Shown: positions 1 to 8,429, numbered from the stretch's first letter. The stretch is 64,000 nucleotides of DNA from Alicyclobacillus acidocaldarius subsp. acidocaldarius Tc-4-1 (GCF_000219875.1 NC_017167.1:1547092-1611091); one strand, 5' to 3'. The notes: generated from the letters alone by a model not told the origin. Numbers and translations: made by a program.

Positions 1-927
1 AATGAGCGCTGCCGCGAGGCCGGGGCCGGCGATTTGAAAGGCGTTGGCGTCCGCGCCCACTGGCCTCTGCGACAACTCGATTTGATACGGGATCCGATGC
101 CGTTCGGCGCAGTCCACGAGCCGCCGAAACACGCGCCGATGGAGGTTGGGGCCAAAGGAGATGGCGACGCCGCCCTCGAGCGGAAATGACTCATCGGGCG
201 CCTGCCCAGGAAACGCCCCGAAGGTCACGTCAACGGCGATGGCAATGTCCGGCGCGAGTCCAAATCCGGCTGTTCTGGCCCCTCGCAAGCCGACTTCCTC
301 CTGCACCGTGAACACGGCGTAGAGATCCGCGTGGTGCACCATGCCTTTCAGCAAGGCGAGCGCCTCGAGCAGAACCGCCGCGCTTGCCCGGTTGTCGACC
401 GATTTGCCCGCGATCCGGCCGTTCAGGAGATCGACGGGCGCGCGGCGAAGCGTGACGCGATCGCCCACGCGGACGCGGGACCGCACCTCGTCCTCGGGGA
501 GGGCGAGATCGATGTACAGATCTTCGAGTTTCGCGGCTTTCGACCGCTCGGAAGGCGGCGTGAGGTGCGGCGGTTTGGCCCCAATGACGCCCCAGACCTG
601 GCCGCTTTGGGTGTGAACCAAGACCTCTTGCCCGACGAGCGCTCGCGGATCAAATCCCCCCGCCTGCGTGACGCGGAGAAATCCGCCCGATTCGATGCGG
701 GTGACGACGAGCGCGATTTCATCGATGTGCGCAGACACGAGAACCCGCGGCCGCCGCCCTTCTCCGACACCTGGAACGAGGCCGACGAGGTTGCCGAGCG
801 GGTCGGTCCACATCTCCGTCGCATATTCCGATAGATGAGGGAGAATGAGGTTGCGCACGTCCTCCTCGAAGCCTGGCCCGCCGTGCGCTTCGAGCAGCTG
901 CTTGAACACGCTCATGTACTTGGACAA
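1..927 (-). CDS. M42 family glutamyl/leucyl aminopeptidase, 3' end outside window
   Basis: No stop codon is met before the left edge, so the C-terminus is missing; 309 codons are present. The reading shows the M42 co-catalytic metal pattern: the SAHIDEI segment, the SVDNRAS segment, EEVGLRGA (catalytic Glu-Glu) and VDVTF. Members are cytoplasmic, form large dodecameric shells and trim N-terminal residues from peptides; some were once called endoglucanase M. Start chosen at TTG 927 because GAGGAGG (936-942) lies 8 bases upstream; an in-frame ATG at 915 is the alternative. It lies upstream of nothing on the same strand for about 35 bp, where the pseudouridine synthase gene ends. Family assignment is firm; the exact substrate is not known. 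Confidence 0.9.
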   Translation of the reverse strand, partial: MSKYMSVFKQLLEAHGGPGFEEDVRNLILPHLSEYATEMWTDPLGNLVGLVPGVGEGRRPRVLVSAHIDEIALVVTRIESGGFLRVTQAGGFDPRALVGQEVLVHTQSGQVWGVIGAKPPHLTPPSERSKAAKLEDLYIDLALPEDEVRSRVRVGDRVTLRRAPVDLLNGRIAGKSVDNRASAAVLLEALALLKGMVHHADLYAVFTVQEEVGLRGARTAGFGLAPDIAIAVDVTFGAFPGQAPDESFPLEGGVAISFGPNLHRRVFRRLVDCAERHRIPYQIELSQRPVGADANAFQIAGPGLAAALI

Positions 928-961
928 AGGTGACACCTCCTCATACCGCACGCCATTCCGT

Positions 962-1975
962 TCAGGCGTCCATGGGGCCGTAGATGGGATCGCCCGGCGG
1001 CTCCACATCCTGTGCCTTGTCGCACCACACTTCGATGTCATCTCTGCCGGCCACGGTTTGCCAGAGTTCGCGCATATCGTCGGCGACACGCGCGCGAACC
1101 TTGCACATCACGCGGTCTTCGACGCGCGGCCACGACAGCGCGTAGGCGTGAAGTGCCTGGCGGCCAAATGCCTTTTCGTAAAACGAAGCTTGCCCCAGCG
1201 GATCGCGCCGGTTGGCGAGCGCGTACGTGTAGTCGCGATCGCCCACAAGGGGCATGCCGTGATAGGCCATCTGGGCCCGGATCTGATGGGTCCGGCCAGT
1301 CTCGAGGACGAGTGCCACCAGCGCGAGCGGCCCAGCCTGCACCAGCGGGAGAACGTGGGTGACCGCGCGATCCCCCCGTTCGGGGGGCACGACGATGCGC
1401 CGCGACGGGCGGTGCGGGTTCGGCGCCAAGCCGTCCACAAACGTGATCCACCGCCCGGTTTCACAGCCCTCGGGTGCGTAGACGATGGCTACGTAGCGCC
1501 TGTCGACGAGACCTTGGCGAAGGGCGCGATCCAACTGATGGTGCGCGTGCGCGTGTTTGGCGATGAGAACTGCACCCGACGTGTACTTGTCCAGCCGGTG
1601 GACGGCGTGTGGCACGCCGCTATCGCGAAGGTAGTGTGCGGCAGCAGCTAGAAGCGATCCGCGGCGCTCGTGCGGAGACGGATGCGTCAACATACCTGCA
1701 GGCTTGTTGACGACGATCACGTCATCGTCTTCGTAACAGATCTCGAGCGGGATATCCTCGGGCTCGACCGCGACCTCCTCCTCCGGCCGTTCCCAGGTGA
1801 CGCGATCGCCGTCCTGCACAATGACCGACAGGTAGACCGGTTCTCCGTTCACATAAAATCCACCCGCCTGAATGATGCGCCGGAGCATCCTGCGGGACAT
1901 GCCGAGCCGCCCGCTCAGCACGGACGACAAGCGCCGACCCGCGAGGTCGCTTGGCACCACGTATTCCTCCAACAA
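962..1975 (-). CDS. RluA/RluD-family 23S rRNA pseudouridine synthase
   Basis: It converts specific uridines of rRNA to pseudouridine. An N-terminal S4-like RNA-binding segment (AGRRLSSVLSGRLGMSRR) is followed by the PseudoU_synth_2 catalytic domain with HRLDKYTSG; the Asp of RLD is the catalytic residue. The usual motif is RLDxxTSG, so Tyr here is a tolerated position. GRTHQIRAQ in the C-terminal half is another family signature. The ORF is open up to GTG 1999, but AGGGGGTGG at 1982-1990 fits a ribosome-binding site for TTG 1975 (or 1972), and homologues begin near the S4 segment; GTG 1960 after GGAGG is a third option. The short upstream gene overlaps the longest form, which suggests coupling. 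Confidence 0.9.
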   Translation of the reverse strand: MLEEYVVPSDLAGRRLSSVLSGRLGMSRRMLRRIIQAGGFYVNGEPVYLSVIVQDGDRVTWERPEEEVAVEPEDIPLEICYEDDDVIVVNKPAGMLTHPSPHERRGSLLAAAAHYLRDSGVPHAVHRLDKYTSGAVLIAKHAHAHHQLDRALRQGLVDRRYVAIVYAPEGCETGRWITFVDGLAPNPHRPSRRIVVPPERGDRAVTHVLPLVQAGPLALVALVLETGRTHQIRAQMAYHGMPLVGDRDYTYALANRRDPLGQASFYEKAFGRQALHAYALSWPRVEDRVMCKVRARVADDMRELWQTVAGRDDIEVWCDKAQDVEPPGDPIYGPMDA

Positions 1976-1995
1976 CCGTTCCCACCCCCTACACG

Positions 1996-2097
1996 TCACA
2001 GGCCGAGGTGGCGCACAGAGAAGTACAGGTACGCCACGCCGATGGCGACGAGACCGCCGAGTACCGCTGCATACAGCAACTTATCCAGGGTGCGCAT
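1996..2097 (-). CDS. 33-aa single-pass membrane peptide
   Basis: A short ORF of 33 codons beginning ATG at 2097, preceded by GAGGTGA at a normal spacing. It starts MRTLDKLLYAAVLGGLV and carries one hydrophobic stretch (LLYAAVLGGLVAIGVAYLYF) with a positively charged tail (VRHLGL). It ends just upstream of the pseudouridine synthase gene, so the two are probably one transcript. I do not recognise a family; such micro-proteins are common in spore formers. The call rests on the ribosome-binding site and the membrane-like composition. Confidence 0.5.
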   Translation of the reverse strand: MRTLDKLLYAAVLGGLVAIGVAYLYFSVRHLGL

Positions 2098-2216
2098 GCC
2101 AACTCACCTCATTTTAACTTTCTCGGCGCGACCTTGCCCTATGCGGCGTTTGCGCCGTATGCGAACGGGCCATAACAAAGATGGGCTCGTTCGCCCGAAC
2201 AAGAGGTGCTTTCAGC

Positions 2217-2420
2217 ATGTCCAACGTCCCTTACACCTACCGAGTGGTTGGCCGCGAAGCCGCGGTTTGGCATACGTCGCCCTGCGCTCACGGGTGCGAT
2301 TATATCATTCAAATCCTTGGACCGGACCACGATGTACAGATGGAATTCTGCCCGCTTGACGCGGAGCAACTCGCCGGGCTGTTGCTCGAAGCCGTCGAAT
2401 GGAGTCATCGGTCCGACTAG
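2217..2420 (+). CDS. conserved-type hypothetical protein, 67 aa
   Basis: Start chosen at ATG 2217 because GAGGTG sits 8 bases upstream; an in-frame ATG at 2181 lacks a good site. The product is soluble, with three Cys residues (CAHGCDY... and EFCPLD) and an acidic C-terminus ending EAVEWSHRSD. No family recognised. It stands alone between the divergent rRNA-modification gene and the LysM/SLT gene, and is codon-biased like its neighbours. Confidence 0.6.
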   Translation: MSNVPYTYRVVGREAAVWHTSPCAHGCDYIIQILGPDHDVQMEFCPLDAEQLAGLLLEAVEWSHRSD

Positions 2421-2498
2421 CTTGTCATACTTGTCCCCTCGAGCGCGTACATCTCTCCATAAAACAGGCCGCGAGGCTGTGTCAAAGGGGAGATGCGA

Positions 2499-3599
2499 AT
2501 GTTTGGCCGCCGTTGGCAGGCCCTCATGGCCGGAGCCCTCGCGTTTGTCGCTGCCGTCGGACTCTGGACGGGCGACCGAGCGAACCGGGCGCCGGAAACC
2601 GTAGCCCCCGTCGTCGACGCCCGCACAGCGCCCGAGCGCTCCTCGAGCCTCTCGCTCTTGCCGCGAGTGGAATGGACGGCACACCGCGCGCCTTCGGCGG
2701 AACCGTCCCACTCGGGCGCGCTCGACGTCCACCTCGTGCACCGTCCGATGAGTGCCCCGATGGTTCAGGTGGAGATGCGGCACGCGGAGATGCGCCACGC
2801 ATCCGCCGTCCACCTTCGTGGTGCGAGCGCGGTGGCGAAGAAGCCCGTTCGAACGACACTCCTCCGCGTCCACGCAGGGGAGTGCCTGTGGAGCATTGCC
2901 GAAACCCATCACACGACCGTGGCGGAATTGATGCGCGATAACCACCTTCACTCCACAGTTCTTCGAGTGGGACAGGTATTGCGTCTGCCCGCGGGCGTTC
3001 ACCGCCCATTCGCGTTGCCGAAGTCGCCGAAAGCGAGTTCCTCGCCTCTCGTGCCGAGCCTGACCTACACGGTCCAACCGGGGGACTCGCTTTGGGAGAT
3101 CTCGAACATCTTTGGCGTCTCGATTTCCGCCATCTGCAGCGCGAATCACCTGACCCAAGCGGCCATCTATCCCGGCCAACGGCTCGTCATCGAGCCTTCC
3201 AGCGCCTTCGGCGGATCGCAGGCACAAAGCGTGCTGTTGCGCGAAGCACCGTCTTGGCTGATCCCTATCTACAAGGCGGCCGGCGCCAAGTACGACATTC
3301 CCTGGACCGTGCTCGCCGCCATCCACAAAGTCGAGACGGATTTCAGCACGGACGGCGACATCGAATCGTACGCCGGCGCCATCGGACCTATGCAGTTCAT
3401 GCCATCGACCTTTGCCATCTTCGGGGTCCCTGCCCCAGGCCATAAAGTTGCGAACATCCACAACGTCGAGGACGCCATCTACTCGGCCGCGAACATGCTG
3501 CACCGGGAAGGATTCAGTTCAGATCCGTACTACGCCATTTGGACGTACAATCACTCGGCGAGCTACGTCGAGGACGTCCTGCACTTGGCAGTCACCTGA
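2499..3599 (+). CDS. secreted cell-wall lytic enzyme: two LysM domains plus SLT lytic transglycosylase
   Basis: Cleaves peptidoglycan glycan strands outside the membrane. An N-terminal hydrophobic signal segment (ALMAGALAFVAAVGLW) is followed by a low-complexity linker, LysM 1 (around residues 125-170, ECLWSIAETHHT), LysM 2 (around 190-235, YTVQPGDSLWEIS) and a C-terminal transglycosylase SLT-like domain with KVETDFS (catalytic Glu), AGAIGPMQFMPSTF and a closing AIWTYNHS. ATG 2499 is preferred over 2493 because GGGGAG lies 6 bases upstream of it. The last 8 bases overlap the convergent VWA gene. The LysM pair binds glycan and positions the lytic domain. Role in growth, sporulation or germination cannot be told from sequence. 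Confidence 0.9.
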   Translation: MFGRRWQALMAGALAFVAAVGLWTGDRANRAPETVAPVVDARTAPERSSSLSLLPRVEWTAHRAPSAEPSHSGALDVHLVHRPMSAPMVQVEMRHAEMRHASAVHLRGASAVAKKPVRTTLLRVHAGECLWSIAETHHTTVAELMRDNHLHSTVLRVGQVLRLPAGVHRPFALPKSPKASSSPLVPSLTYTVQPGDSLWEISNIFGVSISAICSANHLTQAAIYPGQRLVIEPSSAFGGSQAQSVLLREAPSWLIPIYKAAGAKYDIPWTVLAAIHKVETDFSTDGDIESYAGAIGPMQFMPSTFAIFGVPAPGHKVANIHNVEDAIYSAANMLHREGFSSDPYYAIWTYNHSASYVEDVLHLAVT

Positions 3600-5430
3600 C
3601 GGCGGAGATGGCCCCGCGCAAAATCTGCTTGAGCGCGCGCTCCATCGCCAGTGGCACGTCGTTGGGCGTTCTCGCGATGGCGAACGCGTGCCCGTACAGG
3701 TAACGCACGGCGTCGACGAGGGCCGCATCCACATCGCTCGCCACGACGAGGTGCACGACCTCGATACCCCGAGCGCGGACCTCTGCCACCGCGCGCCGCG
3801 TGTCCTCGTAGCCTCCCTCGTATCCCTCGGCAGCCGGCCTCGCGTCACTCACCAAAACCATCCATTTCGACGCCTGCGCAAACCGCGCCAGGCGCGCTGC
3901 GACGTGCCGTATCGCCGCGCCATCCCGATTGTCCAGTTCCGGTCGAAGCGCCCAAACCGCGGCGAGCGCGCCGGGATCGCGCGACTTTTCAAACGGCACG
4001 ACGTCCCAGATGACCGTCTCCAGGCGCGAAGCGCCCATCGGGGCATCGTCTTCCCAATAGGCCGAGACGCCAAACGACGCGCCCAGTGCGCGCAACACAT
4101 CCCCGAGCATCACAACGGCTTCTTTGCACGCGGGCAGGTACGGTTCCATGGAGCCCGAGACGTCGATGAGGATCTGCACGGCTGCGTCGTGCGCCAGAGG
4201 CCGCTCTTTTCTCGCCAGCACGCGCGGATACGGCTCGAACGCGACGCGCTCCACGTGCTTCAGCGTGCGCCCATGGCGCGACAACCCGCCTCCCCAAGCT
4301 CGGCGGCGCTCAAGATATTTCGCGAGGAGGCTCTGAAGCCGACGTCGATCCCGCGCCTGCGCGCGGCGCACGGACCGAAGCCAGTCTTGAGCCTCAGGCG
4401 TCGGGGGAACGTAGCCGCGCTCTCGGATGGCGTAGTCCGCATCCAGCCCCTGTTCGGCGCGAGGCGCCTCGTCGGCCTCCAGTCGTCCCTCGTGTTCCCC
4501 GCGAGTGTGGCTGCGCCGCGGCGGGCCTGACAGGCGAGCGAATGCCGTTCGTCCCACCTGCGCGACGTCATCGTCACCCAGCCGCCCCGCTCGAGCGGTC
4601 GGCGCCGCGCGGGAGCCCGTTTTCGCCGGTCCCTGGAGCAAGGCTCCGCGTTCCTCGTCCCGGGGTCGCGTCCAGATCTCCACGCGCGGATTCGACGCGC
4701 CTTCGACGGGTTCACTGTGGCGAAGCGCATGGCGTGATCGCGAGGGCGTATGAAAGCCCTCCAGATCTGCCGTGTCGCGAGAGGCTCCCGGGGCGAGATC
4801 CAACCAGATCTCGGCCAAATCTTCCACGCTCCGCCGCGCCATCGCCTCGCTTAGGCGATCCGCGGCCCACGCGGCAGCGAGAAGGGTGTCGCCTGAGAGC
4901 GCACTGCGCACGCTCATCGAGCGCCCGAGAAGTTCCGCCAACAGTTCCAAGTAGACGCACTCGGCGATGTCGATCCGGCCACCGTCTCGAGATCTCCATG
5001 CGGCCTGCCTTCGGACGCGGCTGCGATGAAAGGCCATTCGCTTGGCGAAGAGCCTTGCGACGCGTGGCCGCTCTCGAGAAAGCCAGAACATCAGGCGCGC
5101 GTCCTCGACGGTCATAAGCCATTGCCAAGCAAGCTTCGGGGCTTGGCATCTCTCCGACTCGCGGCGCGCGCTGAACAGGGCCGCCACATCGGTCAGCCGA
5201 ACGCTACCTCCAGCGCGCAGGTACACCTCGGCGCGCTCAAGCGCCCGCCGTTCCGCCCCACTTGCGGTCCGGTACGCATCGGGCAACTCGATGACACCTG
5301 TAGCGAGGTTGATGCTTGAGAGGCGGCCATACCTGCAACAAAGGCGGGCGTTGCGCGACAGAGCGCGAGCGAGGCCGGTGTACAGCGAGAGCGAAGGCTC
5401 GTCCTCGTATGGACTCGTGAAACGAAACAT
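3592..5430 (-). CDS. VWA-domain protein, CoxE/NorD-like partner of the MoxR ATPase
   Basis: 612 aa. The C-terminal third is a von Willebrand A domain with an intact MIDAS start (ILIDVSGSMEPY, DxSxS) and a later SDARPA aspartate; the N-terminal half is helical and arginine rich without a recognised domain. MoxR AAA ATPases and such VWA proteins commonly sit in pairs and act as chaperones that insert metals or activate enzyme complexes (e.g. NorQ/NorD, CoxD/CoxE). GGGAGG lies 7 bases before ATG 5430, and the ATPase stop is 12 bases upstream, so the two form an operon. No client enzyme is encoded nearby, so the target is unknown. Confidence 0.85.
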   Translation of the reverse strand: MFRFTSPYEDEPSLSLYTGLARALSRNARLCCRYGRLSSINLATGVIELPDAYRTASGAERRALERAEVYLRAGGSVRLTDVAALFSARRESERCQAPKLAWQWLMTVEDARLMFWLSRERPRVARLFAKRMAFHRSRVRRQAAWRSRDGGRIDIAECVYLELLAELLGRSMSVRSALSGDTLLAAAWAADRLSEAMARRSVEDLAEIWLDLAPGASRDTADLEGFHTPSRSRHALRHSEPVEGASNPRVEIWTRPRDEERGALLQGPAKTGSRAAPTARAGRLGDDDVAQVGRTAFARLSGPPRRSHTRGEHEGRLEADEAPRAEQGLDADYAIRERGYVPPTPEAQDWLRSVRRAQARDRRRLQSLLAKYLERRRAWGGGLSRHGRTLKHVERVAFEPYPRVLARKERPLAHDAAVQILIDVSGSMEPYLPACKEAVVMLGDVLRALGASFGVSAYWEDDAPMGASRLETVIWDVVPFEKSRDPGALAAVWALRPELDNRDGAAIRHVAARLARFAQASKWMVLVSDARPAAEGYEGGYEDTRRAVAEVRARGIEVVHLVVASDVDAALVDAVRYLYGHAFAIARTPNDVPLAMERALKQILRGAISAVR

Positions 5431-5442
5431 CCGCCCGCCTCC

Positions 5443-6279
5443 CTATGCGCCGCCAAAGTAGCTCGACGCGAGTTCCATGACCAGATCCTGTTCCCGCGGA
5501 TCGCTGAGTTTGCCGGCGATGGCATAGCGAATCGCCCGCAGGGGCGGCATCTGTGTCGAGAGGTCGCACGCGTCCAAAAGAGCGCGAATGGACGCGGCTT
5601 CGACAGGGAGTTCCCCGACTTCGCTTGCCCGGACCAGATCGGCCGACAGGCGAACGAACCGTTCGACGTGATCTCGGCTCGATAGCGCGGTGGCCTCGCG
5701 AATCAATTCTGCCAGCACGTCGCCCTGGACGTAGGACACGTCGAATACGACGAAACGGTTCAGCAGGGCTTCGTTGAGGGGCGAGGTGCCGGCGTACCCC
5801 TCGTTGATGGCCGCAATCACGCAGAAGTTCGGGTGGGCTTCCACCAGCTCGGCAGTCAGCGGATTGGTCAGTTGGCGGCGGTGGTCGAGTGCACCGTGCA
5901 AAACGGGCAGGACCTCGGGCCGAGCGACGTTGAGCTCGTCGATGTACAGCATACGGCCGAGCCGCATCGCCCGAATGACGGGGCCTTCGACGTATTCAAC
6001 GACGGTTCTGCCTTCGGCAATCCCGAGCGTCCGATAGCCAAGAAGGGCCTCTAAATCGAGATCGACCGAGCAGTTCACAGACTCCATCTCGAGGCCGAGC
6101 CTTTCCGCAAGCGCCTCGGCGAGGCGCGTTTTGCCGCTCCCTGTGGGACCGCGCAGCAACAGGTGCTTGCCGAGCCGAAGCGCGGCTTCCGCGTCGTCCA
6201 CCAGGTGGGGGCTATTCGCAAGAAAGCGCGGCGAACCCCGGCTGGTGATCGGCGCCTCCCGTCCGCTGTCGATGTCCAT
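5443..6279 (-). CDS. MoxR-family AAA+ ATPase (NorQ/CbbQ type)
   Basis: 278 aa, the usual length for the family. Walker A GPTGSGKT near residue 45, Walker B MLYIDELN near residue 113, and a sensor-1 region IAAINEGYAG; a C-terminal AAA lid follows. It should hydrolyse ATP in the cytoplasm to remodel a client together with the VWA protein encoded 12 bp downstream. Ribosome-binding site GGGGTGA precedes ATG 6279. The specific client (oxidoreductase, transporter or wall-related) cannot be inferred from neighbours. Confidence 0.9.
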   Translation of the reverse strand: MDIDSGREAPITSRGSPRFLANSPHLVDDAEAALRLGKHLLLRGPTGSGKTRLAEALAERLGLEMESVNCSVDLDLEALLGYRTLGIAEGRTVVEYVEGPVIRAMRLGRMLYIDELNVARPEVLPVLHGALDHRRQLTNPLTAELVEAHPNFCVIAAINEGYAGTSPLNEALLNRFVVFDVSYVQGDVLAELIREATALSSRDHVERFVRLSADLVRASEVGELPVEAASIRALLDACDLSTQMPPLRAIRYAIAGKLSDPREQDLVMELASSYFGGA

Positions 6280-6377
6280 GCGTCCCTCACCCCTTTCTGA
6301 ATCCGGGCACGTGTCCTTAGCGCGTGGATCTCACGTGGCGTACGATATGCCAGAACCGCGAAGAGGAGGTGGCTGAT

Positions 6378-6485
6378 ATGTACGGCGTGTTTGGTAGCTA
6401 CACGCAGTGGGCCGTCGTGTTTCTGATCATCTTCGTGCTGTTCTTCCTGTTGGTGCCCGCGTACGGCGCCCCCGCAACCTGCTGA
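6378..6485 (+). CDS. 35-aa YjcZ-like small membrane protein
   Basis: Starts ATG 6378 after a near-perfect AGGAGGTGG. The peptide has a short polar/aromatic head (MYGVFGSYTQW), one transmembrane helix (AVVFLIIFVLFFLLVP) and a Tyr-Gly tail ending in Cys. The layout resembles the YjcZ/YczN-type sporulation micro-proteins of Bacillaceae, but similarity is by pattern only. A strong rho-independent terminator follows directly, which supports a real single-gene transcript. Confidence 0.7.
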   Translation: MYGVFGSYTQWAVVFLIIFVLFFLLVPAYGAPATC

Positions 6486-6496
6486 GCATGCGGAAA

Positions 6497-6522
6497 GGCC
6501 GCCCCGCCGGGCGGCCCGTTTT
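6497..6522 (+). terminator. rho-independent terminator after the 35-aa gene
   Basis: An 8-bp perfect stem, GGCCGCCC (6497-6504) with GGGCGGCC (6509-6516), a 4-base loop and a CGTTTT tail. It lies 11 bp past the stop codon of the small membrane protein. Confidence 0.8.
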
Positions 6523-6608
6523 CCGTGGCGCGACGAGCGCATGAAATGCGCCCCAGCGAGCAAGATTAAGTGCGCAACGTGAAACCGAGGTGCGCTGGGG
6601 GCTACGAC

Positions 6609-6692
6609 ATGGTGTTCATTGCATGGTTCATCGTGGCATTCGTCGCTGCCGTTCTCATCGTGTACTTTGCGAAACCGCGCCGGCGCGAGTGA
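6609..6692 (+). CDS. 27-aa single-pass membrane peptide
   Basis: ATG 6609 with a GGGGG stretch upstream; the peptide reads MVFIAWFIVAFVAAVLIVYF then a basic tail KPRRRE. It is one transmembrane helix with a positive cytoplasmic end. It ends 2 bp from the convergent lipoyl-domain gene. It is too short to assign; the start site and the clean membrane helix are the only evidence. Confidence 0.4.
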   Translation: MVFIAWFIVAFVAAVLIVYFAKPRRRE

Positions 6693-6694
6693 AT

Positions 6695-6931
6695 TCAACC
6701 TTCCTCGATCCGGCAGAGTACATCGTCCATGCGGACGTGATCGCCCTCTTTGGCGACAATCTCCTTCAACACCCCGCTCACTTCCGCGGGCACTTCGACG
6801 GTCACCTTGTCCGTCGTCACCTCAAGCAACGGCTCGTCCTTCTCGACGCGGTCGCCCTCCGCCTTCAGCCAGGACGTGACGACCGCCTTGGTGACGCTGT
6901 CCCCCAGTTGGGGCAGGCGTACCTCCACCAT
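6695..6931 (-). CDS. stand-alone biotinyl/lipoyl-attachment domain protein
   Basis: 78 aa made of one lipoyl domain. The swinging-arm lysine lies in TTDKVTVEV near residue 41, matching the DKA/DKV context of E2 lipoyl domains of 2-oxoacid dehydrogenases rather than the MKM context of biotin carriers. No catalytic E2 domain and no dehydrogenase genes are nearby. AAGGAGG precedes ATG 6931 and the glycosyltransferase stop is 12 bp upstream, so the genes are probably cotranscribed. It could be a lipoyl carrier for an enzyme encoded elsewhere; function unproven. Confidence 0.85.
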   Translation of the reverse strand: MVEVRLPQLGDSVTKAVVTSWLKAEGDRVEKDEPLLEVTTDKVTVEVPAEVSGVLKEIVAKEGDHVRMDDVLCRIEEG

Positions 6932-6943
6932 GTGAACCCTCCT

Positions 6944-7657
6944 TCAATCCGCCCGAAGTTCAATGGGCTCGCGCCATATGGCCTGCGCCTGAGACGGCGA
7001 AAGCTGGCCGTCGTCCACCATGTTCTCCAGCACCACCTGTTGACGAGATCGCGCAAGGGCGTAATGGGTCAACGGGTCGTATGCGGAGGGGGCGTTCGGC
7101 AGTCCGGCCACGAGCGTGAGCTCACCCGCGTTACAATCCCACGGCGGCTTGCCAAAATACGTCTCACAGGCATTATACAACCCGTACGCGCCGTGGCCAA
7201 AGTACACGACGTTGGTGTACAGCGTGAAGACCTCTTGCTTGGACATGGTGTCGTACAGGCCGATGGCGTACCACGCCTGCAGCAGCTTTCGCCGAAGCGT
7301 TTTTTGCTTGCCCAGAAGCGTGTTGTCGACCAATTGTTGCGTTAACGTCGACCCGCCTTCCACGTAGCCGTCGCGCTCCACATCCACCACGACGCTTCGC
7401 ACAATCCCAATGGGATCGATGCCGGGATCGGACCAGAATCGCCGGTCCTCGGTGGCGATCACGGCCTGGCGAAACACGGCGGGGATTTGGCCGTATCGGA
7501 TGGGATGCACATGCTTGTCGAGCATGCGCACGGCCGCCGCCTGCCTCACGCGCGTGGCGATAGGATTCAACGTGTGAAAGTATACGTCCTGCCCGACCCA
7601 GAAGGCCACCAGGCCGAGAAGCGCCCGCATCCACCCGCGCTTGAAACCGCGTCTCAA
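6944..7657 (-). CDS. monofunctional peptidoglycan glycosyltransferase (GT51)
   Basis: 237 aa, one N-terminal membrane anchor (LLGLVAFWVGQDVYF) then a GT51 transglycosylase domain. Signature motifs: ATEDRRFWSDPGID (catalytic Glu of EDxxFxxHxG; His is replaced by Pro-Gly here), GGSTLTQQLVDN, QEVFTLYTNVVYFGHGAYG and AGLPNAPSAYDP. It lacks a penicillin-binding transpeptidase domain, so it would polymerise lipid II only. It probably starts at TTG 7657, preceded by GGCGGTGA. It sits 12 bp downstream of a CBS-domain gene. Confidence 0.88.
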   Translation of the reverse strand: MRRGFKRGWMRALLGLVAFWVGQDVYFHTLNPIATRVRQAAAVRMLDKHVHPIRYGQIPAVFRQAVIATEDRRFWSDPGIDPIGIVRSVVVDVERDGYVEGGSTLTQQLVDNTLLGKQKTLRRKLLQAWYAIGLYDTMSKQEVFTLYTNVVYFGHGAYGLYNACETYFGKPPWDCNAGELTLVAGLPNAPSAYDPLTHYALARSRQQVVLENMVDDGQLSPSQAQAIWREPIELRAD

Positions 7658-7669
7658 TCGCTCACCGCC

Positions 7670-8125
7670 TCAGGGCCGTTTTATTCCCTTGCGTATCACC
7701 CCGTTCAGATAAGCGAGAATGCCATGGCGCGTGAGCAGCCCGACGAACTTTCCGCTCTCGTCTTCCACGCACAAAAACGGCGCGTCGATGCTGAGTTGAA
7801 GTGCGCGCAGAAACGGCTCCCATCGCCCGATGCGGTGAAAGTCCGTGCGCATCACATCCTGGACGGTGAACGTCGAAAGCGCCTCAAACTCAATGCGCTC
7901 GAGCCCCAGAATCCGGTCCAGGATGAGTGTCTTGCTGATGATGCCCACCACCCGCCCGTCCGTCGTCACGACAGGAATGGCCGAATAGCCGGATTTAATC
8001 AAAACCAACAGCGCATGCTCCGCGCTGTGCTGCGGATGTACGCAAGCCACATCGTCCGCGTCGATGATGAGGCGAGCAATGTCCTCGTCCTGCAACGTCA
8101 AAGACTGCATAGTCTCCATAGACAT
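7670..8125 (-). CDS. tandem CBS-domain protein (CbpA/YkuL type)
   Basis: 151 aa holding two CBS motifs (around residues 15-70 and 85-145), each with the GxxPVV/hGhhT pattern (GYSAIPVVTTDGRVVGIIS; FVGLLTRHGIL). Tandem CBS modules bind adenine nucleotides, including c-di-AMP in some Firmicutes. No effector domain is attached, so it likely acts on a partner. AAGGAGA lies 9 bases before ATG 8125. It may be cotranscribed with the glycosyltransferase gene downstream. Confidence 0.85.
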   Translation of the reverse strand: MSMETMQSLTLQDEDIARLIIDADDVACVHPQHSAEHALLVLIKSGYSAIPVVTTDGRVVGIISKTLILDRILGLERIEFEALSTFTVQDVMRTDFHRIGRWEPFLRALQLSIDAPFLCVEDESGKFVGLLTRHGILAYLNGVIRKGIKRP

Positions 8126-8225
8126 AGACGAACGTCTCCTTGAAGCACAGACTGTGCCTGTCGGTGTTCGCCTCGTATTTTACCAGAACGCGGTCGCCGC
8201 CGATACGGCGACGCCGCGCCTCCCA

Positions 8226-8429
8226 TCACGACACGGGTCCCACGCGACGGTGCGTCATGTCGGGCGGCGGCACGACAGCCGGGTCCAGCCGTTCATGCGC
8301 GATCTCGGGTGCGACGCCTCCGTCCTGCTGCAACCGGTCAATCCCGTCGTACACCGAATCCAGGTAGACCTCGCTCCCGTGCGCCTGGTTGCCATCCGAC
8401 ACAGGCGTGTGGCCGCGTTCGTCCGCCAT
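8226..8429 (-). CDS. small acidic hypothetical protein, 67 aa
   Basis: Start placed at ATG 8429 (MADERGHTPVSDG) because AAGGAGG lies 9 bases upstream; a longer form from 8459 lacks a site. The peptide is soluble, rich in Asp/Gly/Pro, with an internal YLDSVYDGIDRLQQDGG stretch. No family recognised. It lies alone between the CBS gene and cheR. Confidence 0.55.
   Translation of the reverse strand: MADERGHTPVSDGNQAHGSEVYLDSVYDGIDRLQQDGGVAPEIAHERLDPAVVPPPDMTHRRVGPVS

Noticed and set aside
2139-3503. 454-aa minus-strand ORF
   Set aside because: Antisense to the LysM/SLT gene, whose domains are unmistakable.
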